Positions 1-10,749 of a stretch of DNA of 64,000 nt are shown here, piece by piece. This DNA is from Pipra filicauda (taxonomy: Eukaryota > Chordata > Aves > Passeriformes > Pipridae). The DNA is taken from assembly GCF_003945595.2 (NCBI RefSeq), contig NW_024104430.1:186001-250000 (forward strand), given 5' to 3'. Under the pieces are notes generated by a model that saw nothing but the letters and a program-made list of their open reading frames with translations, had not been told where the DNA came from and ran no database searches. Numbering within the stretch: position 1 is the first letter of the stretch; each line of letters opens with the position of its first letter. The position numbers and the translations under genes are program-made.

Positions 1-401
1 CAGAGCTGTGGTTCCCACATCTGATCTTATTCCAGTAATTGAGCGACCCTTTTTCCTTTAAGATGACCATTTCTGGTTTCAAGCAAACATTGTGCTGCTT
101 TGTCAAAGCCTTTTACATATTTCTACTGAATGGCCTGTAGGGTATTTTCAGTCTGGTAACGTATATCGAGTACGTGAAACAAAATTCTCCAGAAAGCTGT
201 TACATTCTGTGACTAGCAGTACTGAAATGCACATGCATGTATTTTCTTTCCTCTTTTTTTTTCATTTGCATATATGTTAGAGATTATAAAGGACATTCCT
301 CTGAGTGTTCAAAACCAATATTGACATAGAATTTAATTTCTTTTCAGTCTGAGCTCTAGGAAGAGTTCCTGCCTGGTTTGGTTAATCTGTAAAGGGCTGT
401 T

Positions 402-808
402 CAGAGAATCATAGGATCATTAAGGCTGGAAAAGACCTCCAAGATCATTGGGCCCAGAACTAGACACAGTACTTGGTGTGGCCTCACCAGCAACTGGTAC
501 AGAGAGACAATCACTTCCTCAGTCCTGCTGGCCATGTTATTTCTGATACAGACCAGGTTGCCGTTGGTCTTCTTGGCCACCTAGGCACACTGCTGGCTCA
601 CATCCAGCTGGCTGTTCACCAGCATCCCCAAGTCCTTTTCCGCTGGGCCACTCTTCAGCCACTCTGGAAGCAACTTATTGATTGTTTACGAATCTACTGA
701 GAATGCACTCAATCTCTTCATTCAGATCATCTATAAAGACATTAGACAGAACTGGCCCCAACACTGAGCCCTGAGGAACACCGCTTGTGACCAGCTGCCA
801 AATGGATG
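402..808 (-). mobile_element. CR1 LINE fragment, internally deleted
   Basis: This is a remnant of a CR1 non-LTR retrotransposon lying on the minus strand, with its 3' end at about 402. Three pieces are visible in plus-strand order. The terminal 3' motif (402-450) starts with the usual CAGAGAATCATAGGATCATT type of sequence. Piece two (about 451-675) reads on the minus strand as the segment after the reverse transcriptase core, with EWLKSGPAEKDLG followed by VAKKTNG. Piece three (about 678-808) carries the antisense of the conserved RT stretch around VLGPVLF and NIFIND, in diverged form. Compared with the usual CR1 layout, sequence is missing at both joins: the FADD catalytic box and the following roughly 80 codons at about 676, and the 3' region just before the terminal motif at about 450. 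There is no intact frame, so this is a dead copy. Confidence 0.88.
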
Positions 809-2679
809 CACTGGTCAAGGTTGGAATGGCTGGAGGAAGATTTCAACCTGTCTAGTTGAATTTGCATGAAAGAGCTACCTGGTGTCCTGAGGGATTTTGT
901 TTGCTTGATTTCCGGGAAAGTATTACGTTTGATATTGGAAAGAATAATAAAGTTACCTAAATGTCTGCTTATGATGAGCTTAAGAGAAGTAAGAGCCTTC
1001 AGATCTACTAAATTTATCACTTAGATTCAATATTACATGACCATATCCTGGTGGGTTCCACAGACACTTGCAAAGAAGGTGACTCATGATGAGGCACACT
1101 GTCCTTTGTCCTGGAGCAAACTTCTGAATCCTGATATTTTATGTAACAATGTATTCTTCTACCTATAATATTCTTTCCTCTGCTTTTTGAGTGCTTTCAT
1201 TTCAATTTTGTATATTGAAACTGTTTCATTCTGAATTGCAAATGTCATGACAGGTAGAACTTGAACTCAAACCTCCCTGCTTAGTGCCCTGCAGGCTGCA
1301 AATTCATTCTCCTATAGGGCCTGGCATATTTAGTGCCAACTATCCCATTGCCTTTTGCTGAAAGTTTTTGTTTCTGTAACTACAGTAGTGAAGCTATGAC
1401 ACACATAATTTATAAGTTCATATCACTGTGGTGGTCCATCCCCCCAGGTCACATCCTCAAGCCTGCTCTATGATATAAGAAGCTCCTGATAAGCCTTGAC
1501 AGAACCACCTGAGCAGTGAAGTATCCCTTGACTGTACCAGCTGAGCTGTGAGACACTCCGTGATCATACCAGGAGCTCTTGGATGGCAGAGGTGGGAACA
1601 ACCAACAACCAGAAACATCATCTGCCCAAACAAGACAGGAAAAAAAGAATGAGCAACTACCTTTGTAGCCTTCAGGTTTTACCTGAACCACAGTCTGAGT
1701 GGAGCAGTAACATTGTGAATTGTAGCCTTAGTGGAATGGTACAATTGTTACCGGACTTTAGGAAGAAAGGTCTGTAGTTACAAGTTTGGTTTATGGAGGA
1801 TGGAAAATCATTGATGACCAAAGTCAATTATCCTGTGACCGTATTGACAGCATTCCCAAGTGAGGCCCTTTGACCTCTTCTGGACAGGCTGCACCAGCAC
1901 CTCCCTCTGAGTGGAACACTCAAACTGAATTCAACACTCTGTGACAAAATGTAGTATTAAAAGTTATAATTTTGTGGAAATATATTTGCAATATACCAAA
2001 TATTGCAAATTTTTAGAAAAACAAATGTTATTCCAAAAGAGGTCTCAACATAACAGCAGAAAGCACCCACTTTCTCCCAAAAAAGCAAAGAAAGTACCAT
2101 TACATTTTAGCTTCCTAAACAATTAAAATATACTTTCATCTTGTTGGAGGTCCTGAGAATCAGTTGAGTTCAGACATTACCCTTGAGAAGACTGTTAAAA
2201 ATTCTGTAAAAGTTTGATTACAACACTGTGCCTTTCCTATTGGTATCCATCTGTTTCTGTTGATCATGTACTTCAAGGAAGATAATTTCCACGAAATCTT
2301 CATGTGGTTAAATGGAACAAATCTTTCCATTGTCAGCCACAGCAAAACTCTGTAAAGTATTGCTACATTTTATTGAGTTAGAATGTTCTAAGCAAAAATC
2401 CTCTGGAGTTTGTAGAGGTTGGCAATAGGCTGACTGAATAGGAAAAATCAAGTAGACAATTGATGGAGCAGACACGGCAAAAAAAAACCCCATAAGCTCC
2501 CACCATGTATCTCTTTCAGCTACCCCCAAAAGATGGATGTTTGCCAGGAGATCGGGAATGATTGGAAATAAGCCTACTGTTCATGTTGCTCAAAGGTCTA
2601 AAACCCAGTCACACTGCTTCTTATGAATTCTCATCAAGGTTGTCAAAAATTTTCATATCATGGTAACATATTTTCTTAT
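809..2679. other. apparently unique DNA, no gene seen
   Basis: This stretch holds no recognisable gene, RNA or repeat. Open frames of 61 to 92 codons occur on both strands, but none resembles a known protein and none has convincing splice borders. Part of it (about 1440-1780) is less AT-rich than its surroundings and might be an old unrecognised repeat, but I see no termini or target duplication. Confidence 0.5.
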
Positions 2680-3140
2680 TGTGGTAACCTTGGCTAACTG
2701 GTAGATGCCCACACAGCTGCTCACTTATTCCCTCTCCTCAGTAGGAGGGGGGAAGAGAAATGGGAAAAATATAACAAGGGTGAGAAAGTTAGTGGGTTGA
2801 GATAAAGACAGGGACATTGCTTACTAGTTATTATTAAGGTCAAAGCATATTTCTCTTGGTGAACTAGATTCAGCTAGTGAGAAACAAAGACAAACATTAA
2901 AATATCAGCTTTCCTTCTCCCTAGTCAGACTCTAACTCACTCCTTCACTTCAGACATATCTACCCAGACTCAGAGGACCAGCAAGAGCTGGTGCAGCTGA
3001 CACAGAGGACTCCTCTGTGTCCTGAAGTGGGTCTGGTTTTGAGCCATCTGGAACCAACTGGGTCCAGCATTCAGCAGTTCCTGGTCTCCTCTCACAGAGG
3101 ACATGCCTGCAGCCCTGCCTTGCTGCCAGCACATCAACAC
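2680..3140 (-). mobile_element. degraded LTR of an avian endogenous retrovirus
   Basis: This is a solo or truncated LTR remnant on the minus strand. The left border at 2680 begins TGTGGTAACCTTGGCTAACT and continues through the purine-rich GGAGGGGGGAAGAG block (about 2743-2757) and the GTTGAGATAAAGACAGGGA segment (about 2797-2815). Both are hallmarks of a common avian LTR family whose minus-strand copies start TGTGATGGGTTGACC. The middle (about 2870-2900) matches the A-rich TGAGAAACAAAGACAAAC part of the same family. The far end is lost: no terminal CA or TG pair is visible near 3140, and the sequence grades into ordinary AT-rich DNA. CpG sites are almost absent, which fits an old insertion. 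No internal gag, pol or env sequence is attached. The family assignment is from memory of consensus patterns; a repeat-library search would settle it. Confidence 0.7.
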
Positions 3141-4875
3141 CTACATCACATACACTCATGTGATTTACACCATATTGTATTTTATATTATTTCACTTTTT
3201 TCCATATTTTTTTGTTATAGTAAGTACTATGTCATCAGCACAAAAATAAATGTGACAGTGAGTATGATTTTTCCTAGAGAGACAATAATTTTAAGAGTTT
3301 GAAAGAAAAATACTTCCAGTCATGTCAGTGTAATTATTCATATAATATACAAATATTTGCACATGTTAGAATAAATCACTTTTCAATAATGTTGGTAATA
3401 TACATTACAACTCTTGGAGACTAAAACCAGAACTGACTTAGTAAAATGCAAATAAGTCTGCATTGTTATTTTGAAAACAAAAGCTCTGTGTGTGCATATG
3501 CATTTACACACACACAAAAACAATGTTAAAAGGTTGAGTTAAAAGGTGTTGTCTTTTAGGGATTTCCCAAAGTAGTGGTTAGGATTTTTAATAATGTTTT
3601 GGTTTAAGCTTTGGAAGAAAGTTTAAGAATGAGTCTGTGTTTTTTTCACACCAGCTCATCTGCCATCTCAAGTTACTGTCTACAAGCTTAGGACTAAAAT
3701 GGCCTATTGAATAATTTTCCCTGGCCCTCTGGTCTTATTTCAGTTCCTATGCTCAATGGCTTTCATTTGATTTTAGGGTTGACTGCCAGTGCTCTATCAT
3801 TTTAGCTGTTCAAGGAATATCTCAAGAAGGATGTTGAAAAGGTCATTTCCATAGTTTCCCTGCAATCATATTGTGCTGCATGATAAAGTGTCAAGTGCTG
3901 TATCTGCACTTGCTAGGAACAGTTTTCCTTTGATTCTGAGACAGATAATGAGATAGGATAGTAATAAAGAGGTTAGTTTGTCTTCAAAATGTCTTGAAAA
4001 GTTTAATTATGAATTTGATGTGATTTTCTAGAGATCTGAAAGACAGACCATTCTGCAGTATCTCTAATTACAGCATAAGACTCCTTGGAAAGGTTTGATG
4101 TTGTAGGGGTGGAGCATTGCCAATTATCTTTGAGACAAGAATTGCAAAGCATTTAAAGTAACATGCAACAGAAAGGTAAAATGAAAATTATCATTTTGGT
4201 TTTTAGATTTGGGGGTTTTTTTGGTCAGAAGATTCTGGTATTATAGCAGATTCCTAGTTTAATTGCCACATAAGTATAATTTCCTGAATTATTATTTAGG
4301 AATTCTTACAGAATTATTATTCAGGAATTATTATTATTTTATTCAAGAATAAAATTATTATTTCCATGATTCCTGGAAGTACATCAGGTATTTAACAAAA
4401 AAATTAGGACATTAGGGTTGTGACAAATAGCAGTCAGTGCCAGAAGCAACCCACCCAATTCTGGACAAGAAATTCTAGAGTCAAGCATGCTCATAGACTC
4501 TTGGTTCCATGCTCTAAATCAACCAACAGATAGATAGATACAGTGTGTGCAGCTTTTCCTTCTAAATATTTATCTTTTGGCTGTAGCTGTCCACCTAAAT
4601 GAAACTTCAATTAGAATCTGATCTTTCTACGCCAATTTTCTGACTAGCTTTCCCACTGATTAATAAATGAAAATGTATTGACATACAAGCCAAGTTGGCC
4701 AGATATCATGGCTAGAAGCTCTTTCTTGCCTTAAAGTCTGTAACTCTGGTAATGTATTATCTATACTGGAAGTTATGACTGGCATAATTTTTTTTTTTTT
4801 TTTAAAGTTCTAGATCACCAATTTTTTTTTTTCCTGAGGATAGACATTTTACAGTGAAACATAAAGTGAAAAGAC
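3141..4875. other. AT-rich unique DNA with short simple repeats
   Basis: No gene is seen. The stretch holds an ATT-rich imperfect repeat with repeated AATTATTATT blocks (about 4285-4365), a short GATA run (about 4528-4540), a 16-T run at 4788-4803 and an 11-T run at 4822-4832. Confidence 0.55.
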
Positions 4876-5207
4876 TGTTGTGGTTTAAATCCAGCGCTAT
4901 GCAGCTGCTCACCTCCCCCCACCCGCTTTGGTGAGAGAAAGACAAAAGGCAGAGATTATGAGTTGAGATCACAATTTACAGGAAAACAGTAATGAGATAA
5001 GAAAACAAACAGTAACATCAACAATACTAATAGACAACAATGTATAAAAAGAGGGTGATTACATGCAAAATGCTCACACATCCTGACTGACCTGATGTTA
5101 CCCCAGGTGGTACCATGTGACTCCCGAGCCAAAGAAGAAAAGGTGAACAAAACTGTCTGTGCCCACATTTTCCCCCCAAACTTGAGACTTTTTGTCCCTT
5201 GAATACA
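4876..5207 (-). mobile_element. partial ERV LTR, minus strand
   Basis: This is an LTR fragment in reverse orientation. The left border reads TGTTGTGGTTTAAATCCAGC, the inverted 3' terminus of a very common bird LTR whose forward copies end in GGTTTAAACCACRACA. It is followed by the CTGCTCACCTCCCCCCACCC block, the GAGTTGAGATCACAATTTA segment (about 4960-4978) and a run of AAC/AAT-rich sequence typical of the same family. Around 5035-5110 it matches the promoter side, with ATGCTCACACATCCTGACTG and GGTGGTACCATGTGA. The fragment stops where the next LTR begins, so its U3 start is missing. I could not find its continuation to the right of that LTR (after 7030), so the join is either a deletion or an insertion with loss of the distal part. 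Confidence 0.72.
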
Positions 5208-5403
5208 TGTCTAATGGATGTGGCTCAGATGGAATTACCTTCCTCCTTAGCAACCCACATGGTGCTGTGGCACGCATTTGTGGCTCAGACAGTGTTGATA
5301 ACACACCTATGTTTTGGCTGTTGATGAATGGTGCGCAGTAAGAAAGTTTTAGCCTATTCCTCCCTGCCCAAAGCAGGTTGTGGTTGGGCATGGACACAGC
5401 TGA

Positions 5404-5408
5404 GCCAT
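5404..5408. repeat. target-site duplication, left copy (GCCAT)
   Basis: GCCAT lies immediately before the TG start of the nested LTR and is repeated exactly at 6672-6676 after its CA end. A 5-base duplication is typical of ERVL/ERV3-class integration. Confidence 0.88.
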
Positions 5409-6671
5409 TGTCATGGTTTGAGATAGCCCCAACATCCAATTCCCTAGCTCCATTCCTCCTCCCACATCTCAACCTAATGTGAGATGGGTTTTTCCAGACA
5501 AAACACACCAGACTCAAAGTGGGGAAAGGGAATATATTACAATGACTGTACAAATAAATACCATATCACATTATACACATGATCACAAACTATCTCTACC
5601 ATGACATATGTATTTACAATGGATCAGATCTCTTCTCCCCTCCAAATAAAAGTCCAGGAGGGAAAGAAGGACAGATCCCTTCCAGTCCTTAAACAGCAGC
5701 ATCTTCTGAGGCAGCAGGTTTCTTCTTCTCATGCATGCAGCAGCCGATAGCTGGCTTTTCTGCCAGCATCCACGAGGGAGGTATCCAAGCCCCTCTCTCG
5801 GCCCCATCGCCTCACAACCGAGGGGTCTTCCGTGGGCTTCGTAACCCCAGACAAGGTCGTTTCACCACGTCATATCACGAGACACAGGGGGGTCTTCGTG
5901 ACGGTCTGGTATCTCCAGGAGATTCAAGCTCCTTGCAGGGCCTCTGTGCCCTGTCTCTCAGGCTGCCACCATGGCAGCAGTGCAAGGGGGGGGGAAGCCA
6001 AGGTCGCCCCCCCCACATTCCATCTGGCCATCCCGGTCCAGCTGCGGGACGCTCCGAGCTTCTCAGCTCCTCTCTCTCCGGTGCTGCATGTCTAAAACTG
6101 CTCTCCAAAATAGGAGTCCATGTCCCTCTTCTCCAAGAGGGATCTCAAGGGAGTTTTGGGGGAGTGTGGTACAGTCTTACCCCCAAGAACTCTGTAGCTC
6201 TCAGTTGCTGGCTCTCCTTTCCTCGGCTCTCCTTCCAGGAGTCCTTTCTCTGGTGCTGCATGTTGCTCCTGCTGCTCCTTCAGTTCAGGTCTTATCTCTG
6301 GCTCTCTGCCACCGTTTCTCTGGTCAGTGTCGGCTGCTGCTCTGTGCCCATGGAGAAAACATCTCCCGGCATAACTACAGGCACCTAGCCCAGCTTTATG
6401 CTGTTCCAGGTCCCTGCAGCCCCCCAGCCAGGGGCTGGGAGGGGGCCAGAGGCCCCAAGGGGCTCAGAGCCCCTACCTCGTGGCTCTACAACATGGCCAC
6501 CTCTCCTACAACAACCAAACTACAACTCTTCTTTTCCGGTCTGGTTGTGGTATGTTTACATTTCTGCAGGAGCGTCCATTGGGCAGAATTTCAAAACTTC
6601 CAGGGGTTTCTACCCCTTGGGGTCTACCACTTCTCTTAGCTTCTGGGGAGAACAAGGTTCAAACCACTACA
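5409..6671. mobile_element. young CpG-rich solo LTR, 1263 bp, nested
   Basis: This is a complete solo LTR. It starts TGTCATGGTTTGA and ends TCAAACCACTACA, so the ends form an imperfect inverted repeat with TG and CA, and it is flanked by the exact GCCAT duplication. It is much richer in G and C than the surrounding DNA and keeps many CpG sites (about ten between 5780 and 5920), unlike the older LTR it interrupts, which points to a more recent insertion. Orientation is unresolved: AATAAA occurs on the plus strand (about 5549 and 5645), but neither strand shows a clear promoter and polyadenylation order. The interior holds frames of 217 codons (5735-6388) and 222 codons (5971-6639) on the plus strand. 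They overlap in different frames, are Ser/Leu/Pro-rich and resemble no protein I know, so I treat them as chance frames. No gag, pol or env remains. The family is not named. Confidence 0.88.
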
Positions 6672-6676
6672 GCCAT
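6672..6676. repeat. target-site duplication, right copy (GCCAT)
   Basis: This is the exact repeat of 5404-5408, directly after the CA end of the nested LTR. Removing 5409-6676 restores a continuous older LTR. Confidence 0.88.
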
Positions 6677-7030
6677 CTGACCCAAACTGACTAAAGGGAT
6701 ATTCAAAGTTTTATGAGGTCATGTTCATCAATAGAAGCTCAGGGAAAGGAGGAAGAAGAAGGGACATCTTTGGTTATGGCATTTTTCTTCTCAAGCAACA
6801 GTTACATGTGATGAGGCCTGGGTTGCTGGATGTTCATTGCCTGTTGATGGGACGCAATGAATGAATTCCTCTTTTTGCATTGTTTGTGTGGGCAGCTTTT
6901 GCTTTCCTATAAAAGTGCCATTATTTAAATTCACAAGTCTTTTCATTTCAATTTTTTCCCATTCTGTGGGAGAGGGGAGTAAGTGAGGGACCTTGTGGGT
7001 GGTTGGCAGATGTCTGGGGTCTACCCACCA

Positions 7031-8987
7031 AAATTTGCAATTATAGTTACTTTTCTGTCTTGTTAGGCATATTCAGCAGAATAAGCAGGGGATGCTCAAA
7101 CAAGGTTGCCTACAGAATTTGAATTCTAATTGGTTGACATTACTCAGTATGAAAATACAGGCAGCTATTATTAACGTGATATTATGGACAACTAGAAGCT
7201 CAGAACATATACATATCTCAATCCAATAATTTCACACAGCTGTCTTTTTTTAATGTAGCCTGAACAATGGAGTGAAGTGATAATCTATCTATTCATATTC
7301 TGCCAGGAAGAAAAACCAAAGTGTGCAAGCGTTAGTCCTTCAAATTTAAGGGATGTAGAAGCTGATGGGATTTTGTTTTTATATAACAAGAGAGTATTTA
7401 AGGCTCGCTTGCACAGATTTTTTTTTAAAAACAGAGGACAGAAAGTAATAGAAGAAAATAAATGGAATCCTTCATGTGTTGTCCTTTTATAGTATATATT
7501 TATGCACTAAAAGTGTTTAAGGAAGTCTGTAATATGGTATATATTGTCAAGTCACCAACAAAGCAGTTACAGTAACATACCTAGGTTTTCTTTATCTTCT
7601 ACAATCAGACAAAAGAATACCTGCAAAACATTCTAAGTCAGTTCAAAAGCTTTATACACACTGGGTGAAAAATTATTCTTTTAATGAAACCTAAGAACTG
7701 CCTTTGACACAACACTGAAATTATTATGACTTTTTCAAAAGCTTATCTTAATAAAAAGTTTATATAGGCTTACAAATGTATATATCTTCCTACAGATGAA
7801 ATTCATTCACTATATTGAGGGTATGATTAGATTATCTGTTATCAAACTTATTACTTAATAAAACTAGGATAATCAAATGTGTTATAATCTTTTATTTTTA
7901 CAGAGTAGGTAAGAAAGGTTGAAATTTTGGAATACTTCCAAATAGATACAAGTGTAGATAATGCATACAGACAGATAGAAGATCCCGATAGGTAAAAGAC
8001 TTATCTACTGAAGAAAAAGGACTACCTCTGGATCGGAGGAAACACAAATGATTTTCTCATATTTTTCCTAATGTGTTCATATTTCTTTGTGAAGAACCAC
8101 TGTAATAAGTTTTCCTTTTGCATATTTGATACAAATGCTTGATACATGGCATGATTGTTACTTTTGGTTTTAATTTATTGCATCTGTCAGATTGACAATT
8201 GAAACCTTGTTAGTTCTGCCAAACCATCCAGTATGGGAGGCAGTTTGCACATAACCAGCCCACTAAATTTTTATGCAGTATAACCCTTGGATCATTTATT
8301 TGTTCTTTAGTTTTCTAAAAAGGTTTTGCAAAGTGCAAAGGGGGTAGTGAAAATGAAGCAATCATTATGCACAAAAGAAAAAGGTTTTTATATTTCAAAA
8401 ATTATTTTGAATTATGTCTTTAAAAAATGGTTTAGTTAACATTATCAGAGACTGAAGACTAAACAAAACACTTTTGTCTTTCTCTAACAGTCTGTCTCTA
8501 TTCTCACCCTTAGGGATCTTTTCTAGGAAAGACCACTTGTCATTCTCTTTCACTGTTCAGACAGCTACTGCTCATCTGGTGAGTTCACCTTTAGCCATCT
8601 AAGGAGATGAAGAAATATGGGTTTGTCATGGCCAGCAGCTGAGTCAAATGAAAAGAGGAGCTGACTGTGATGAGCCATGATGAAAAGAACAACAAAAGCA
8701 AGACCTGACAATGAGCGAATCTTGACACAGATCTTAGATCAGCAGCTACCAGGAAAACAGTGCCTGAAACTGTGGAAAAAGTCTATCATAGCGTTGTGGA
8801 CTGATCTGATTGGCAACTTATGTCAAAAGCTGGCTAAAAAAACCTCAGCAGTATAGAGTAAGGCAAGTTATTATGGGGTACATCCTTAAATGGATGCGCA
8901 ACACCATGTAAGGAGAGGCAAAGGTCTGAGGTGGAATAACTATGCATCAGTGTCGAGACAATGACTCTGGATGTAAAACCTGTTCCC
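7031..8987. other. AT-rich unique DNA, no gene seen
   Basis: No gene, RNA or named repeat is recognised. The last 400 bases (about 8560-8987) are less AT-rich and might be the diverged 5' continuation of the CR1 element that follows, but I could not match them to CR1 protein sequence. Confidence 0.5.
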
Positions 8988-10460
8988 TGAGCTGACTGGA
9001 ATATAACCAATATTATTTCAATCTACAAAAATGATGTGAGGGAAGACTCAGGGAACTATGGACTTGTTAGTCTAATGTCAGTTCCTGGAAAAACTATGCA
9101 GAAGACTCTACTGGGTGCTATCAAAAGGCATTTAAAGAATGATGCAATCATCAGGTAGAGTCAATGTGGGTTCCAAAGGGAAAGTCCTGATTAGCTAATT
9201 TGATATCCTTCTGTGGTAAGTTCACTCACCTACTGGATGAAGGGAAGGCAGTGGATGTAGTTTTTCTGAAATTAGGAAGGTTTTTGATACTGTCCCTCAT
9301 GGTATCCTTCTGGACAATCTGTCCAGCTGTGGGATGAGTGGTTTCATGGTCTGCTGGGTGAAGAACTGGCTGACAGGCAGGGCTCAAAGAGTGGGAGTGA
9401 ATGGGTCTACATCTAGCTTGTGACAAGTCCCCAGCAACATTTCCCAGGGTTCAATTCCAGGGCTAGCTCTGTTCAATACATTTATCATCAATTTGGATGC
9501 AGTAGTTGAATGCACCATTAGCAAGTTTGTTGATAATACCAAACTGGGAGGTGCTGTTGACTCTCTGAAGAGACAAGAGGCCTTGCAGAGGGGTGTAGAT
9601 AGCTTGGAGCATTGGGTAATAATTAATGGGATGAAATTTAACAAATCAAAATGCCAGATTCTGCATCTAGGACAGAGTAATGCTGAGGACAACTATAAAC
9701 TGGGAGGGGGGTGGCTTGAGATCAGCCCTGCAGAAAGGGATCTAGGGTTCTGGTCGGCAGCAGGTTCCGTAGGAGTCAACAGGGTGCCCAGGCAGCCAAG
9801 AGGGCCAATCACATCCTGGATTGCATTAAACACAGCATCAGCAGATGCCCAGAAGAGGTGGTTATCCTGCTGTATTCAGTGTATTCCTGCTGTGTGCAGT
9901 TCTGGGCCCCACAATTTAAGAAGGATGTGAAGGTCCTTGAATGCATCCAGAGGAGGAAAACAAAACTGGTGAGAGGGCTGGAAGGAATGGCCTTAGAGGA
10001 CTAATTGAGGACTTTAGGCTTTTTTAGTTTGGTGGGGACTGAGGGCCATCCTCATCATTCTACAGCTTCCTGAGGAGGGAAAGAGCAGAGGGAGGTGTTG
10101 ATCTCTTCTCCCTGGTATCCAGTGACAGAACGTATGGGAATGGTTCAAACCTGCTTCAGTGAAGGTTTAGACTGGACATCAGGAAGCATTTCTTTATCAA
10201 GAAAGCAACTAAACACTTGAACAGGCTTTCTAGAGTGGTAGTAAGTGCCCTGAACCTGTCAGTGTTTAAGAGGTACTTGGAAAATGTCCTTAATAACAGG
10301 CTTTATCTTGGTTAGCCCTGAATTGGTCAGGCAATTGGACTAGGTGATCATTGTAGGTGGTTTTCAACTGAAATTATTCTATTCTATTCTATTCTATTCT
10401 ATTCTATTCTATTCTATTCTATTCTATTCTATTCTATTCTATTCTATTCTATTCTATTCT
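8988..10460 (+). mobile_element. CR1 LINE, 5'-truncated, most of RT domain and 3' end
   Basis: This is the longest retrotransposon copy in the window. Read on the plus strand with frame changes, it shows the CR1 reverse transcriptase in order: NIISIYKNDVRE and NYGLVSLMSVPGK (about 8990-9090), FDTVPHGILLDNLSSCGMS (about 9280-9340), WVKNWLTGRAQRV (about 9358-9395), a decayed PQGS(I/V)LGP block read as SQGSIPGLALFN (about 9443-9480), the catalytic box area CTISKFVDNTKLGG (about 9513-9550), then INGMKFNKSKCQILHLG and the AERDLGF region. The 3' noncoding part ends in a pentanucleotide tail. The catalytic FADD has become FVDN, one of the two catalytic aspartates being replaced, and several stops and frameshifts interrupt the frame, so the copy is inactive. 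The longest piece still open is 9493-9930 (145 codons). The subfamily, one with an ATTCT-type tail, is not named. Confidence 0.93.
10376..10460 (+). repeat. (ATTCT)17 perfect microsatellite, CR1 tail
   Basis: There are seventeen uninterrupted ATTCT units (85 bases) directly at the 3' end of the CR1 copy. CR1 subfamilies end in short tandem units of this kind, so the array probably grew from the element's own tail. Such a long perfect array is likely to vary in length between individuals. Confidence 0.97.
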
Positions 10461-10589
10461 CTGTTCTCCTGATCTAATCTGGACCCCAGGATCAGTTGCA
10501 GCATCTTATAATAGATACAAACAAAGTAGGTCTCAGCAAATAGCAGGTGTGAGAGGGTGAGGGTCACCAAGTCTGAACTAAAGAAACAG

Positions 10590-10645
10590 AAATTTCTGTA
10601 ATTTCAACTTGAGCCTATTACCTCTTGTTCTGTCAATACCAGAAT
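10590..10645 (-). mobile_element. possible small CR1 3' fragment, minus
   Basis: The stretch CAACTTGAGCCTATTACCTC followed by TTGTTCTGTCA resembles the antisense of the CR1 3' region, whose sense form reads GTGACAGGACAAGAGG then AAATGGCCTCAAGTTG. Only about 40 bases match and there are no borders, so the call is weak. Confidence 0.35.
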
Positions 10646-10749
10646 ATTTACCACGTGTATACATCTCTCTACTAATCACTGTGAATTAAAAAATGCCATT
10701 AGTAATTTGAAATCTGGAGACCCAATTTATGCAGTGCTCCCTTCAATAA

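Larger units (their letters stand above)
5208..7030 (+). mobile_element. ERVL-like solo LTR split by a nested LTR
   Basis: This is an older solo LTR in two parts, 5208-5408 and 6672-7030, about 555 bases when the insert is left out. The first part carries the conserved GTGTTGATAACACACCTATG (about 5293-5312) and the GGACACAGCTGAGCCAT end. The second resumes with CTGACCCAAACTGACTAAAG, GGAGGAAGAAGAAGGG (about 6739-6754), TTCATTGCCTGTTGATGGGA (about 6832-6851) and GCTTTTGCTTTCCTATAAAA, a degraded polyadenylation area. It closes near 7030 with a decayed version of the usual GGGTTAAACCACGACA end. In intact family members the two halves are continuous, so the split is supported by family layout as well as by the target duplication. 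The TATA box of the family (ATATAAAG) has decayed to AATAGAAG. CpG sites are few, in line with age. No internal retroviral sequence is present and no outer target duplication was found. Confidence 0.82.

Noticed and set aside
473..700. A 75-codon plus-strand frame.
   Set aside because: It is the antisense reading of a CR1 fragment.
2991..3302. A 103-codon plus-strand frame.
   Set aside because: It overlaps the degraded LTR and runs into AT-rich DNA; there is no protein likeness.
5735..6639. Two overlapping plus-strand open frames of 217 and 222 codons.
   Set aside because: They lie wholly inside the nested solo LTR, overlap in different frames, are Ser/Leu/Pro-rich and resemble no known protein; the GC-rich LTR simply has few stops.
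9493..9930. A 145-codon plus-strand frame considered as a gene.
   Set aside because: It is the remaining open piece of the CR1 reverse transcriptase region, part of a dead element.
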